A stretch of DNA of 64,000 nt, from assembly GCA_016490735.1 (NCBI GenBank), contig JAEMWC010000037.1:670001-734000 (forward strand), read 5' to 3'. Origin of the DNA: Pachyseris speciosa. Taxonomy: Eukaryota > Cnidaria > Anthozoa > Scleractinia > Pachyseridae. The position numbers were made by a program, and so were the translations under genes. Position 1 is the first letter of the stretch; every line of letters begins with the position of its first letter. Positions 34,301 through 47,600 of this stretch are shown here, piece after piece. The notes beneath the pieces are model-generated. The model ran no database searches. It had not been told where the DNA came from and worked only from the letters and a program-made list of their open reading frames with translations.

Positions 34301-37096
34301 TGGCAAGACAAAAGCTCTGTAAACAGAAAAGCAACAATGACATCAACGCCGAAAAACGAGGGTCCCCCAGGGGTTTTGGGGAACAAGGGAACACGGGAAA
34401 TTTGGCAATGGGAACACGGGAACAAAGCAAAAAAATCGTAGGGAACAAGGGAACATCAAATAGGTTAGGGAACAGGGGAACAAACACAAAAAATTACAAG
34501 GCCCTACGTTTTTTACATAAACGTGGGGGTGATAGAAGATTTTCTGCTGTTTTGTTACGAAATACTTTCACAAAGTCAAAAATATCAGAAATAATGATCA
34601 AAATTTATCAGCAACACTGTAGACCTTCAATCAGTTATTTTGTTTTGTTCAGATTGGTTAATTAGGACGTATATGCAAAGAATAAGAGATAAAATTTAAT
34701 CTTGAAAGGGAACAAGGTGTAATTTTGGACGGGAACAAGGAAACAGAGTTAAAATTTTGAAGGGAACACGGGAACACAGACCCCCCCTGGGGGACCCTCA
34801 AAAACAGCTTACTCTTTTGACTCTTAATTTGTGCCCTTGAACTCCGTTCACTCACGTTTTCAGTGTTTATTTACAAACAGCAGTTCTCTCTGACCAAAAC
34901 ATTTCTTCCATTCAAAACAACTGTGGAAACGATGCAATGTATTTTCGTCAGTAGAATGGACAGTAATAATTTGTTTTGATAGTTAAAGCAAAGATAAAGG
35001 ATTTTGAGGTTTCCAGAAACGAGCAAAGCGAAAATTCTCGCAAGACATGTTTGTTAATTTTCACGCCTGAATGGTCGCTAATCATCCCGGCAACCGAACT
35101 GTAAATGATGATAAAACTTCATCCCACTAACTGAGCCACTAGTTACCGGGCTCATATGCGCAGGCCCTTAGACTCAACCAAGGCTGGAGGTTTTATACCA
35201 GAGATGTTTGTTTCTACTTGAGGTGTTTTGATTGATGATAAGGTGATTTTATAACATGATATTCTTCTTGAAGGAAAGATAACTTTGCATGAAACACACT
35301 TTCAAATTTGCCAAGACTTAACCAAAAAAGGCTTTGTGTATTGCTACCATTCACCCCTGAGACTCACATCCTTAAAGAGGACAGGTTGTGTAGAGACACA
35401 CTAATCAACTCTTGATGTTCTCACATGCAGCTTTGAGTACCGCTATGTAACAACTTTGTGTTTTCTCTTTCAATTTATTACATACTGTACTTACAGGAAA
35501 TGGAACTCACTTAATTATGCACAAATCGTTTTTACTCAGTATAATTTCCAATTTGCTGAAAAGGACAGACATTTAGTTCTGTTGGATTGTTCATTTTCAA
35601 GATTTTGTTGAGGATTCTTATGGAGTAAGATTTTTGGGGATGCACATGTGCAAGGCAGCAGAGGCATGGAAAATTTACGTGAGGCAGCGAGGCATGTGAA
35701 ATTCGCATGAGGCATAAATGACTTGTTCCCAGTTCATCATTCCTCCCCTTTTGTAGCCTGCATGGCAGGCACTAGAAAGGGAAAGGGAGAAAGTGGGCAC
35801 ATGCGAAGCACAATGGGAGGGAAAAGGAAGCGCCTGCAGCAAAGCCATATGTTTTGCAGACTGAGGCATCTGCAAAACATCTCACTAAATGATGATATAA
35901 ATAACATGTGCACCAAACCATGTCGAAGTCAGTGAAACTGGTAAGGAGAAACAACAGAAAGTATGATTCAAACCTTTTATTTACCTTTCTTAAAAGAAAA
36001 CAAGACCGGAGGAAATTCTTTTGGATAGCAGGATAGCAATATCAGCTGAGGCAGAAACAATGGAATACCTTCCCTCTTCATTTTCAGACAGGTCTTCCAG
36101 TTTCCCCACCAGATTGAATGTGGACAAAGTTTCCATAGCCTCTACCTCTGCAATTCAGTTGTTGATATTGCTAGTAAGTGGAGCTATTGCCAGCTCACAG
36201 ACAGCTTGGGTTTGTTCATTGTTTCGTTCCAGCAAGCAACTGGAAGATGAGACTTGACCCGTCGGCAAAACTGCCATTAAGTCTTTCCTTTCCTAGAATT
36301 GCTTCACCACCTTTTTCTGCTGTTCTTTCAGGTTAAATTCGAGACTGTTATTTTCTAACTTTAACGATGTTTTCTTTAAACAATGCTCGATGTCTCCTAC
36401 CAGCTTCACTCACCACATTATTTTTAACGTAGAACAACCAATCAAGTTACTCAGGATGTTGTGGTTTCAGTGTTGACCAATCAGATTAAGTCTGCGATTG
36501 ACATTTAATTAATTCTGACCAATTGCTATTTTTACGTCCCAAAATAGGACATAAAATAAGAAACAAACAATGGCTTTGCTGCAGGGGCTTCTTTTTCCCT
36601 TCTCCTGTGCTCCCCTTGCTTTGCGTGTGCGCCCATTACATGTGCACCCATTGCCCCCTTCCTTTTTCTAGCGCCTGCCACGCAGGCACCCCTTTTGCTT
36701 TTTCCACAGAAATGTGCGGTCCTTCTCAATCGATCGTGCAGGTGTTTGACTCTGCAAGGGTGAGTTTGAGAGGCAATAGTTATTATTCAACTGTTTAGAG
36801 TTTACTATCATTTCCAGTTGTTATCATCTAGTCAAGATGCAAGAGATGGTGCAAGTACTCCAAAAGTAATTTTAATTAATGGTAATTTATGGTATTTTTT
36901 AATGGACTGGAATCTAAGCTGGAGGAGGCAGTATTTTTCCCTTTGATTTGATTTTTCCCTGTAATGTTGAAACACTTAAAAATGCACACCTCGTATGGCT
37001 CGCATGTTTGCCTTGCTGCCTAACTGCTTTGCATGCCTCGCTGGCTCGCATATTCGTATTGGCTCACACATTTGCCTCACTGGCTCGCATATTGTA

Positions 37097-37175
<79 letters not shown>

Positions 37176-38618
37176 GTCTGGATTTGCCAAAACGTACCTG
37201 CGCGAAAGCGGCTCTTCTAAAAGAGTGGTTAGTGCTTTTTTCTCTCCTCCTGCGCCCCTCCTCCTCTCTCACTCTCTCATTGCCTCCCTCTCAGTGCTGT
37301 GGAGTGATTGCCGGGCTCGTCCGATGCAAAAAATGCCAGTTTTGGACCCATTCCGGTCAAACGGCTCCAAATTTCTGCGGGTACGTTCTTGCGAATTCAG
37401 ACGATTTTATTCCTGGTGTTAAACTTTTTTCCCTTCGTCTTTGGGTATGGTAATGTATGATAATTAGTTTAAAACAAAGGGAGAAAAATTTCAAACCAAG
37501 GATCAAATTGAACCAGAACACAATAATACACTCAGAATTTTGCTATATTCAGGATTTTTATTTTTTTAATTTGCAGAATGGGCAGATCTTTGTGTTCACT
37601 GGAATGCTTAAGGTTCTACCAAATGAACACTCACTTGCAACCATTCTTGGTCACGAGATGTCCCATGTAATTTTACAACATGCTGTAAGTACTTCTACAG
37701 ATCTTTTTTGGCCTGCAGACTGGGTATGACACAAATGAAAGTACCTTTTTATCTGTCTCTGATGATGACTTCTGTAATGTCTTTAATGTAAACTGAAAAC
37801 ACAGATTGAGCTCAAACAAATGGGTTCCATTTTTTCTGAGTACCACATGTGTTCAGTAAAATTATTGATGATTCAAAAGCATGCTGGTTCCTCATGTAAT
37901 CTGTTAGTGTTAACTTGACACGGTATGCAGCATCTTGCAGCGTCTTCAACGGCAGTGTGGATGCCTGGGAACCAAACTTTGCTTCTAATCAATGCTTCAG
38001 TCTTGCTTATGCATTGATGACCTTTGTGGGCCAACAGTTAATGGCTCTGGCTTGTAGTGAGACAGCCATAATGATTTGAGTGTTCCTGAGCAGTACATTT
38101 CTGTGACGGTTAACAGTGAGTTCATCTCTGATGTTCTGAAATTGGTACAGTGCGGCCTGGTCAACATCATACTTGTCAACTTCATGCTAGCATCTGGTGT
38201 TGCATAGTTTGATAACAGTTTGAAGTACCTCGCCTTTTGTGGACGCAGCTTGTACTTCCTTGAGTGTGATTGTATTAGGTACCAAAGATTGTGAAATAAA
38301 GTCGACGTTCGCCTCTGCGATCTACTTTTCTCGACTTGATCATACATTCTTGGTTGCAGGGTGTCTTGACGTGTAATCTGCAGGGTTGTCATTTCCTGGA
38401 CAGAATACAATTGTTACGTATAGGGCTGGAGCCTGAGTGACCACCAAGCAATTCACAACAGAGGGTGTGGCTTGCTCCAGATGTGCACGAATGGTTTATG
38501 ATCAAATGAAGAATGATCCTCACAGTTGTAAATGCAATTTATGCAATTGCAAAAAGAAGCCTGAAAAAAATTGAGGACTTCAACGGGTTTGAACCTGTGA
38601 CCTCGCGATACCGGTGCA

Positions 38619-38651
<33 letters not shown>

Positions 38652-41600
38652 TATTGGGAGCAGGTCAATTGTGGGTTCATATCTTCCCGTCCCGTGAAAG
38701 AGAAGAGTGTGAATGATGTATATGATGAGTACTACTTCTGCGCACGAATTAAGCACCTCATACATAGATATCAAAATGTTAACAGGCCCATATGCGTTGC
38801 TGTAGTTTGCAGAGAGCGCGGCCTTGACTCTGTTCTACATGTCAGTCTGCAGTTGCTCCCATTTCCAAGTTGCGTCACTGCGTGTGAGGTTGCGAAGGGA
38901 TTCAGTGATGGTGGCAAAGTTCCAGATGAAACGGATGCTGTACTGAGCCATGCCAAGAAATGAATGGAGCTCAGTTGGATTTTGAGGTTCAGCCGCATCT
39001 TGAAGTGCCTTAACTTTCTCAGGGCGGGGGCGAGACCATCAGTAGAGAATGTATACCCGAAAAACTCGATCCTTGGCTTGTTGAACTCGCACTTTGGTAA
39101 GGCTGGACTTGTGAAGTCTGCGGAGCACTTGGTTGAGCACGGTGTCATGCTCATTCTGGTTTCTGCCATAAACCACAATGTTGTCACTAACATTTTGGAC
39201 CTCGGGAATATCAGCTATGAGCGTCTGGATGGTATGTTGGAAAATCTTGGTAGCAGAGTTAATCCCAAAGCCTCTTATACTTGTATAATCCCACGTGTGT
39301 GGAGAATGTGATGATGTATCTGCATGATGGATGAAGGTCTAGCTGGTGGTACCTGGATTTTAGATCAAGCTTGCTGAAAACAGTTGCGCTGTTGAGGTCT
39401 GCTGTAAGCTCATTAATAGTTGGGGTGATGTGTCTCATTCTCAAGATGGCACGATTCACGTCACGCATGTCAATACAGAGTCGTATTTCATTCGGACTCT
39501 TGGGTTTGGGTGGGGTAACAATTCTGGACACCCATGGGCCATGTTCTAATCGAGTAGGGGCCTGGGAATGAATCAAAACTTCATTGAAAATCAATGAAAT
39601 TGAACTAAATCGATTCTCACATGAAAGGGTATCTCAAAATAAGCAGTTTCAGCAAGTTCGAGCATGTTTGGCTGAAAAGCTGCCAGATAACATGCATTTA
39701 AAACTTTAAAAAATCCCATACAAATGTCTCTATATTGGAAAGTGTGTCCCTCCATACCATACAAGGTCTCTAATTTTCACAATTTTCAAATGCATGTTAT
39801 TTCAGCTCCAATTTAACTGAACAGTGTCTAAGTTGGTTAGGTGACCAATTTTGAGATGCTCTTTCATGCAGTAAAAACAATTTTTTCCAATCGATAAATT
39901 TTAAAACCTTGTTCCCAAGGCCCTTACTCATTTAGAAAATGGCCCATTCGGTCCGGCTGGAGACTTTCTCAATAATACCTTCTTGTTCCAACTTCTGGAT
40001 TTCAGCAGCTACCTTGGTATGCATGTGAAATGGTGTTCAGTCATGTTTGTGCACAACCGGCAGGACAGCTTTGTCAATGTGAAGTGTTACTTGACTGTTT
40101 TTGAGGCAGCTGATCCTGTTACTTAGGCTGGGGTACTTTGCAAAAAGTTTCTCAGATTCCAACGTTTGAGGGTTATTGGAGAGATGTTTTACAGCAATAG
40201 AAAGTACACATAGCCTTTCAGCTGTCTCTTGGCCTAAAAGTGGGGTTGAATTACAACGAACAACAATAAAATCATCCTGCATAGGCTCTCAGCCTTTTAA
40301 CGTGGATGGGCCCAGACACGACCTGATGACACACGATTGGTGAAAAGCCATACAAATGGATGAGACAGTGACAATCTTTAAAGGGTGTGCCAATTTCTTT
40401 ATAGTATTACAAGAAGCGCCTGAGTTAATAACAATGTCAACCCTTACACCATCAATCAAGGCTGGACTGTTACAATAACCACTAAGTCAATACGCATATT
40501 CATCAGTGAAAGAGTCGTCATCATCAGAACTTGTGTTAGTGTCAGCCACGCTTCTTTGGCAACGTCTCCTACATAACACTCATTTGACTTTTTGCCTGGA
40601 AGCACTGGGAGTCACATGAATGAGAGGAAGATCCATGCTGTTTTCGATCAGTGGTGGATTTAGAACGGCACATGGATGCAAAATGACCGACCTTGTGACA
40701 TTTGTGACATGTCACGTTATGAGAGCATTGGCATTCATGACTGGCGTGACCTTTAATGCCACATCAGGAGCACTGGGAGGAGGTTTGTGATTTCTTTTGA
40801 TGGGAAGAACTTTCATTGTCATGCTGACTTCTACCTTTAGACTGTCTAGAACTCATCTGCTTGACTGAGTAAACACTGGTGTATTTATTATCACTTAAAA
40901 TCTGGCATGACTGGCTCTCTGATGTTTCCATTGCTTGTGCTAATTCCAGCGAGGAGTTTCATACGTAATTTCTGAGAAATACAGTTGTCAACGATCCAAT
41001 CGCAGTTAAAATCATCAATGCTTTTGGCTGGAAAGTCACATACAGCTACTAACTTGCGAAGTTGGGTCATAAACTGGTTATAATACGGACTCACCTTCCT
41101 TTTGTTTCTCTTTATGGAAAGTGTGGCAGTTAGAAGAAGTGTTCTTTCTGGGACTAATTTCTCTTAGGCAGTCTTGTAGTTATCCCCAGTTTCTGTCAGT
41201 GTAAAGAAAATGTCTTGCACTTCAGCTCTGGCTATGTGAAGAAAAGCTGACGTTTCTGTTTGTCATCCTCGCATCCAGTAGTGATGGAAAACAGCTTGAA
41301 GCTTCGGATCCACATCTCCTATTGTTGAGTATAACTAATTGAATTTTGATTGCCATGCGGGTCAAATGGAGCTAGCGGCTGTACAGCAGCTATCGGAATG
41401 GCCATTTGGGTTCCGAAAGAGTCCTCATCACCAATGTAGTGCTTAAATGTAAACAGAAAACACAAATTGAGCTCAAATAAATGGGGTGTATTTTTTTCTG
41501 AGTACAACATGTGTACAGTAAAATTACTGATGATTCCAAAGCATGCTGGGGGCCATTACATGAGTCACACATGCATGCGATATTACAACTTCTGCCCAGG

Positions 41601-44600
41601 TTGTCAATAACGTCAGTCATTCTTACTTTAAATAGTCCCTCTCAGGACAACAGTCACCTGGCATTTGCCTCACCAAGTAATGAATATGTATCTTAAAAGT
41701 TCAGAGTGTTGAAAAGGGTTCAAAGAGTGTTGCTGAAGGCAGAATCAGCTGTAAGTTTTGATTTTAATTCATTCCACAAATTGCTAACAGATTGCAATAA
41801 GATGTTCAACTTTGCTTGAAAGTGAATTAGTTTAATTTCTCTGGGAAGAAACAAAGCAAATATTCTAAGCAAGAGGATACAAAAGGTGAATCCATGATGA
41901 CCTTCTTCTCAAACATATTCATGTCGTGTCACTCTACAGTAACAGTATAGCATCACATAACCATGCTCTTTGTCACAGATGTTCAAATCTTCAATTACTG
42001 TAACTAATTAACAGTTTACTAGCTGGAGGTAGCTGGATGGTTTGTTAAGTATTTGTAACTCAGCTGTAGATTCTTATTGCTTAACCTTGCTGGTCTGGGA
42101 GATTATACTGTATAACAAATTGTTTTCTTCAATTTTGAAAATTCTGCTTTGTTTTATAGGCAGAACAAGTAAGTCTTCATGGATTTATTAATATGTTTCT
42201 TATCATATCATTGGCAATGTTATGGGCTCTTCTACCAACTGATCTATTGGCCATTGGTGTTCAGTGGTTACAAAACAGGATTCTCAGTGTAAGAATTTAT
42301 TTGTTCAACAATATATTAATATACTTCTCTTTGTTCCTTGATTAATTCTAAATATAATAATATAATAATAATCACTTTATTTAAGTCTCAAATCTTTCTA
42401 GCCGAGCACAGAAGCTCTACTAATTGAGGAGACCAAATCAAATCAACGCTAAATCAAATGAAATCAAATCAAATGTTGGTTTTTGGCGAGAGGGGAAAAC
42501 AGGAGTACCCGGAGAAAAACCTCTCGGAGCAGAATAGAGAACCAACAAACTCAGCCCACTTATGACGCCGAGTCCTGGAATCGAACCCGGGCCACATTGG
42601 TGGAAGGCGAGCGCTCTCACCACTGCGCCAACCCTGCTCCCCTAGCACCATTTGTTCTTGGTTATGTGCCTTATTGTGTAAGGGAGACTTCTGTGACCTC
42701 TAACCCAAGCATGGCATGGTAGCAGTAGGCTACTGATGTAGCTATTGTAAGTCAAAATGATTTTAACCAAGGTCAAAATGAAATTCCTTCGTCTTCAAAC
42801 TCTAATTATTCATGATTCGATCATGACTAGTTAGGGTTAGAGGACAAAGAACTTTTATCTTGACCCAGGTTAAAATTATTTTGACCTGAATGCTCTCTTG
42901 TCCTGGCAGGAGAAGATTCTAGTACAAACCAACCAAACCCTTTGCCATTTACAGTGCCCTAAAAGTTCATAATCATAATCCCCCTCACAGAGGTCATGCA
43001 ATTAGTTCAGAATGAACAGATCATAACATATCTATAGTAACCCATGACTATATTATTGTGAGAGAAACCACTATCTAATGACATCTTTCATGATGTTGTT
43101 GTTTCTGTTGTTGTCATTCGTAGACTGCATTTTACTTCTGAGAGCCAAATTAATTATTTTTGGCCAATCATAAGAGATTCAGACAATCCAGTGAACCAGT
43201 CTGTTCTTGAAGCAAGTACAGTGTACACAGGAGGGTGGGGAAATGCTTGCAAGCATGTCACGATTGGTTTTGGGTCTACTACTGACTGGTTGAGAAAGTG
43301 GCGTAAGATTTTTTGGCTAGTCGCAAAACCAAAGCAATTAAAAAATTGCTTCTGACGTTCAATCAAAAACCACTGTACTGTTGGTATTATCATTGCTATT
43401 GCTGCTATGTGTACTACATAGCATTGTGATTTGAAGCTTGATTAAATTAAAATAAATACTGCTACTCACTACAGATATTGTTATGGTCATTGCCATTGCC
43501 ATTGCCATTACTTTCAAGCCATATGAGACAATATTGCTAGTCAATTTATATGGTTAATAAAATTAACATGTTTGTGCCATTGCAAAATATATTTATGCCC
43601 AATAGAATATAATATTAATATTATATTTTTACCATTACATCGTGACACTAGCTAATATGTTTAGGAAACGATTAAATATTTGAAATGTGTGTTTTCAGAA
43701 AATATCCATTATATCCCCACCAAGGAGGGAATTAGAAATTCCTAGGGGTGGGAGTTCAAAGCCCCAGGAAAATCCGAAGGGGAGGGGTGGGGGATGGATG
43801 ATTATTTTTTTTTCCAGAGGGTTGCTCGAAAAGTCTCCTCTTGTCTTTAGTCTCATAGTGTGGTAGACATTCTCAAAAACAGAAATAACTATTGGCTTAA
43901 TTATTTTAAACACAATGGTACAAAAAAAGGAAAGAAAACTGAGCACAATTTTCTTGAGAGCACATATAGAAGTGCTTGAATAAGCGAGAAGTGAACGTGC
44001 AAGCTTCCTCGTACGTTTGGTGAATTTTCATTTTGACTAGCGGATTGAGGATACGAGAAACAAGAATCAAAGACTGAGAAGCAAAAAACACCAAGTTAAA
44101 TTACCTTTTATGCAGAATCAACAAGGTTTTAGGAAGTCGTATCATCGAACCAGGAATCTGCAAGAATTTAGAGCATGCATGCATTTATTTTTAAACAAGA
44201 AATCTTAAAATTAACGTCCGCTTAGTATTTTCAAAGCTTTTGATTTATTTACTACAGTATTCGAAACCTTAATCAACGAAAATCTTTTGTTGTTCACTCG
44301 GTAAAATTATGGAAGAAGCCACGAAGCCTTTTCAGTCAAATTATTTCGCACTTGTTTATTGTAGAAGAGAACCGGGGTACTTGTAATGACTGTGAAATGA
44401 GTCAGAAAGTAGGTCCTCTGTCGGACCAAGTTTCCGCCATCTTTGAAGTCTGAGGTAAGCCAGAATTTATCCTTGAACTTGATTCAGCCCCAAATCATTA
44501 TGCACTTGTCATCGGCTTCCCCGTGGGGTCGACCCCTGGGCTACCCAGGGGGATTGTAAAAATCAGTCAAGCAAACTTGAGGAACTTCCCCGGGGGGGGG

Positions 44601-47600
44601 GAATCTCTCAAGACAAAGTCCCCAGGGTGAGGTGTCTCTCAGCTGAAAATCCCCGTGACATCCATATCAAACTTGTGAATTCCCCCACCCCCTAATCTTT
44701 GATCGTAAAACAATGTCAAGATTTTCCCCTACCCTCGGGCAAAGAATCCCATCCATTCTCCTTGTATTCCCCCACATATCTCCCTGGTAGGCCCAGGGGT
44801 CGACCCCACGGGGAAGCCGATGACATGTGCATTATTTATTTTGTTGTTTTACTTTTTCCAATGAATTCTGGAGGGGATCAGCAAGGGGAACAGTGGGGGA
44901 CCAGTAATCGGGGAATCGGTGTTTTGTTGAAGCCCCCTGAAAACAAGTAAATCTCATGCCAATGCAGTAAGCTTTTATGAAAATGAATCATATTTGTCAA
45001 ACATCAATAATAAATCTATTTTCCAAAACTTTTTTCTGGTCTGGGGACAGCATTTGTGTGAGTTTGTACAGCTGCACCTCCTTGGGGCCAAAACCACTCC
45101 CAAAGATCTTTTTCAAAACCTTTTCGGCGTCGAAGCTGAGACCAGCCATACCCAAAGCCTTTGCCGCAGGGGCCAGCAAAGGTCGAGCCAGACTGAATGC
45201 TGTGGAATAAAGGTTGCCGCCACGCAGAGCAGTTTTCGCCATTTGTGTTTTGCTGATTGCACTGTCCGCGCCATGGCCAGCGCTGGCGGCCTTTTTCAAT
45301 CGGTTTATTTCTGTGGCGGTCAACAACAGGTCGTCCCCCTTTCTGATTTGTTCCGGCTTGACACGGGGAGTCACAGCCGCTCTTTCTTTTGTGGCCTTCA
45401 TGAGGCTGCTCCTTTGGCCGTCCGTCAGAGTAATCTTGAACGGGTGATACACCGTCAGCATCTTATACCAAAGAAGAAAATTTCAGGAGCAGGTTTTCAA
45501 ATGACAACCAATTCATTCCCCACCTTGTCCAAGACGAACTCCTCCTCAGACAGAACGGCTGCCAAAACTTTGTAGTCTGCAGTGGCGCCCTGGTTCAAGT
45601 GGTAATGCAAAGTCATCTGCTTCGAATCGCCGGTCATGCTTTCCTTGGTCGACTGGAGATCGAAATAAACGAGGGAGTAAAGAGTGTCATAGTTGGTTAC
45701 ATTCAGCTGAGTTCCAGTGTTGTGGTCATTTTTCCTGTAGCTGTATTCAACTAAATCCCATTGTATCCACGCTTGGTCTTCCCCGTCGTAGTCTAGATCG
45801 GGGTAGAAGGTCGAACCATATTGCAGGCGGCACGTTGACAACTTGGCCCCACCATCGAGAGCGAAGGTGTGAAAGAAATAGGGGTTTGTTGTAGTTGCTT
45901 CCATGTTTGCAGCTTTCTGAAGGAAAACGAAAACGTGTTTCGCATTTTTGACCCCAGCGCTTATCAGCACCTGCCCTGTCAAGTCCGACCTTACCGAGCT
46001 TGTGAACAAAGTCTCTTTCAAGTAGCGCCACCGCGTGGGTTTCGGAATTTTTTATTGACAAGCTTTTGTCCTTTAGCCAAAAAGGCCATCTTTGGCACCC
46101 ACAATTCCAGAAGCGTAACAACCACCCGATGGCCAGCTGTGGCGGTGCCACCGTAGATCATGTTTGCGTCACTTTGCAGCTCTATTTCTCTCTCGGAGGG
46201 AGGAGCTTGTCTGCCAACTCCTAGAAGAAAGAAAAGCGATTGAGAGGTATCACCGCCTTGCCTGACTTCAACGGGTCGCGTTGAGAAGCGCTCGCGAACG
46301 GATGCCACTATTGGTGGTGGCACCTCCCATTACTGTGTCGGCGGCACTGTCGAGATACCAAAATTCATCTTTCAGCACACTTCTTGCGTAATCGTCGGAG
46401 TACCGCAACAAGTCTTTTATGAAGATTATTTTGTTTCTGTCGACAGCCTCATAGAGGGGTTTTCTGTTTGATTTCACATTCAATCGTTACACAAGAGAGA
46501 AGGAGTCTGACTGGCGCTGAAGCTACATCCGCAGCCACAAAAGTTCTGTCGGCCTTTTTCTGCAACTGGAAGTTCACCCGGAAATAGGCGTTGTAGAAAT
46601 CATAAATGATGTCCCGATTGGTTACCTTAAACTTGCGGCCGGTTTTGACTTGTGACTCCCCGTTCCAGGCAGCGTGATCAGGGTTTCCAAACGAAACTGC
46701 TGGTAATCAACCTTGTCAAGCAAACAAGGAGATCTGAACATCCCAGTATATCAACCAAAAACATTTTTTCTATTTCGCGGAAATTTCAAAGTCAGGGGCC
46801 ACACCTGTTCCACAGAAATCTCAAAGTTGGTTGGCCAAAATCTGGCTGAGTTTGACCATTGAATCCATCGCATGCCTTGGTTGGGAGGCGGCATTCTTCT
46901 TTTTGCATTTACTCAGCATCTGGCAGTTCCTTTTACCCCCTTGTTCAACAAGGGCCTGGCTCCCCTTTTCAGCGGCCTTTTCGGCGGTCTTTGAGGCGAC
47001 CTTCTTGACAGCGGGCACGGCGGCTTTCACGAGCCGTTTGGGACGTCTGGCCATGCCCGCCGACATTTTTCAGATGCTGATCTGTGGGCCAAGCAATTCA
47101 GGCAAGACAAACATTCTGCTCCACATGCTCTACGAGTTGTTGGAGTTTGATAAAGTCTCTCTTTTTTCGAAAAACCTTCACCAAAACAAGTACCAGGCGC
47201 TATTGCAGGACTTTGCCGAGGAAATCAACCCTGAGGTGGACTACGAGGTCATCGAGGCCCCCGGCGATGAAATCATTCCGCTGGAAGAACTCCCGCCCGA
47301 CAACCAAAAAATTGTCGTGTTTGACGACCTGGTTTGTGAAAAGAACCAGAACAACATCATAAACTATTTCATCAACGGCCGGCACCGGAACTGCAACGTC
47401 ATTTACCTGACCCAGACCTATTACAAGGTCCCCAAGAACATCCGGGACAACTGCAGCCATTTCTGCCCTTTCAGCTTTCTCCCAAGGGAAAACAAACAAA
47501 TTGCCGACAAGCTGGGGGTGCCCCCTGACCTGCTGGACCGTGCCACCGACAAGAAGTTTTCCTTCTTTTACTTCGACAAGCTGCGAAAGCTGATGAAAAG

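Noticed and set aside
38573..38646. tRNA gene on the minus strand
   Set aside because: A and B boxes and a seven-pair acceptor are present, but the anticodon loop lacks the usual U before the anticodon and the T arm does not pair. It adjoins a tail block found at another site, so it is a SINE head.
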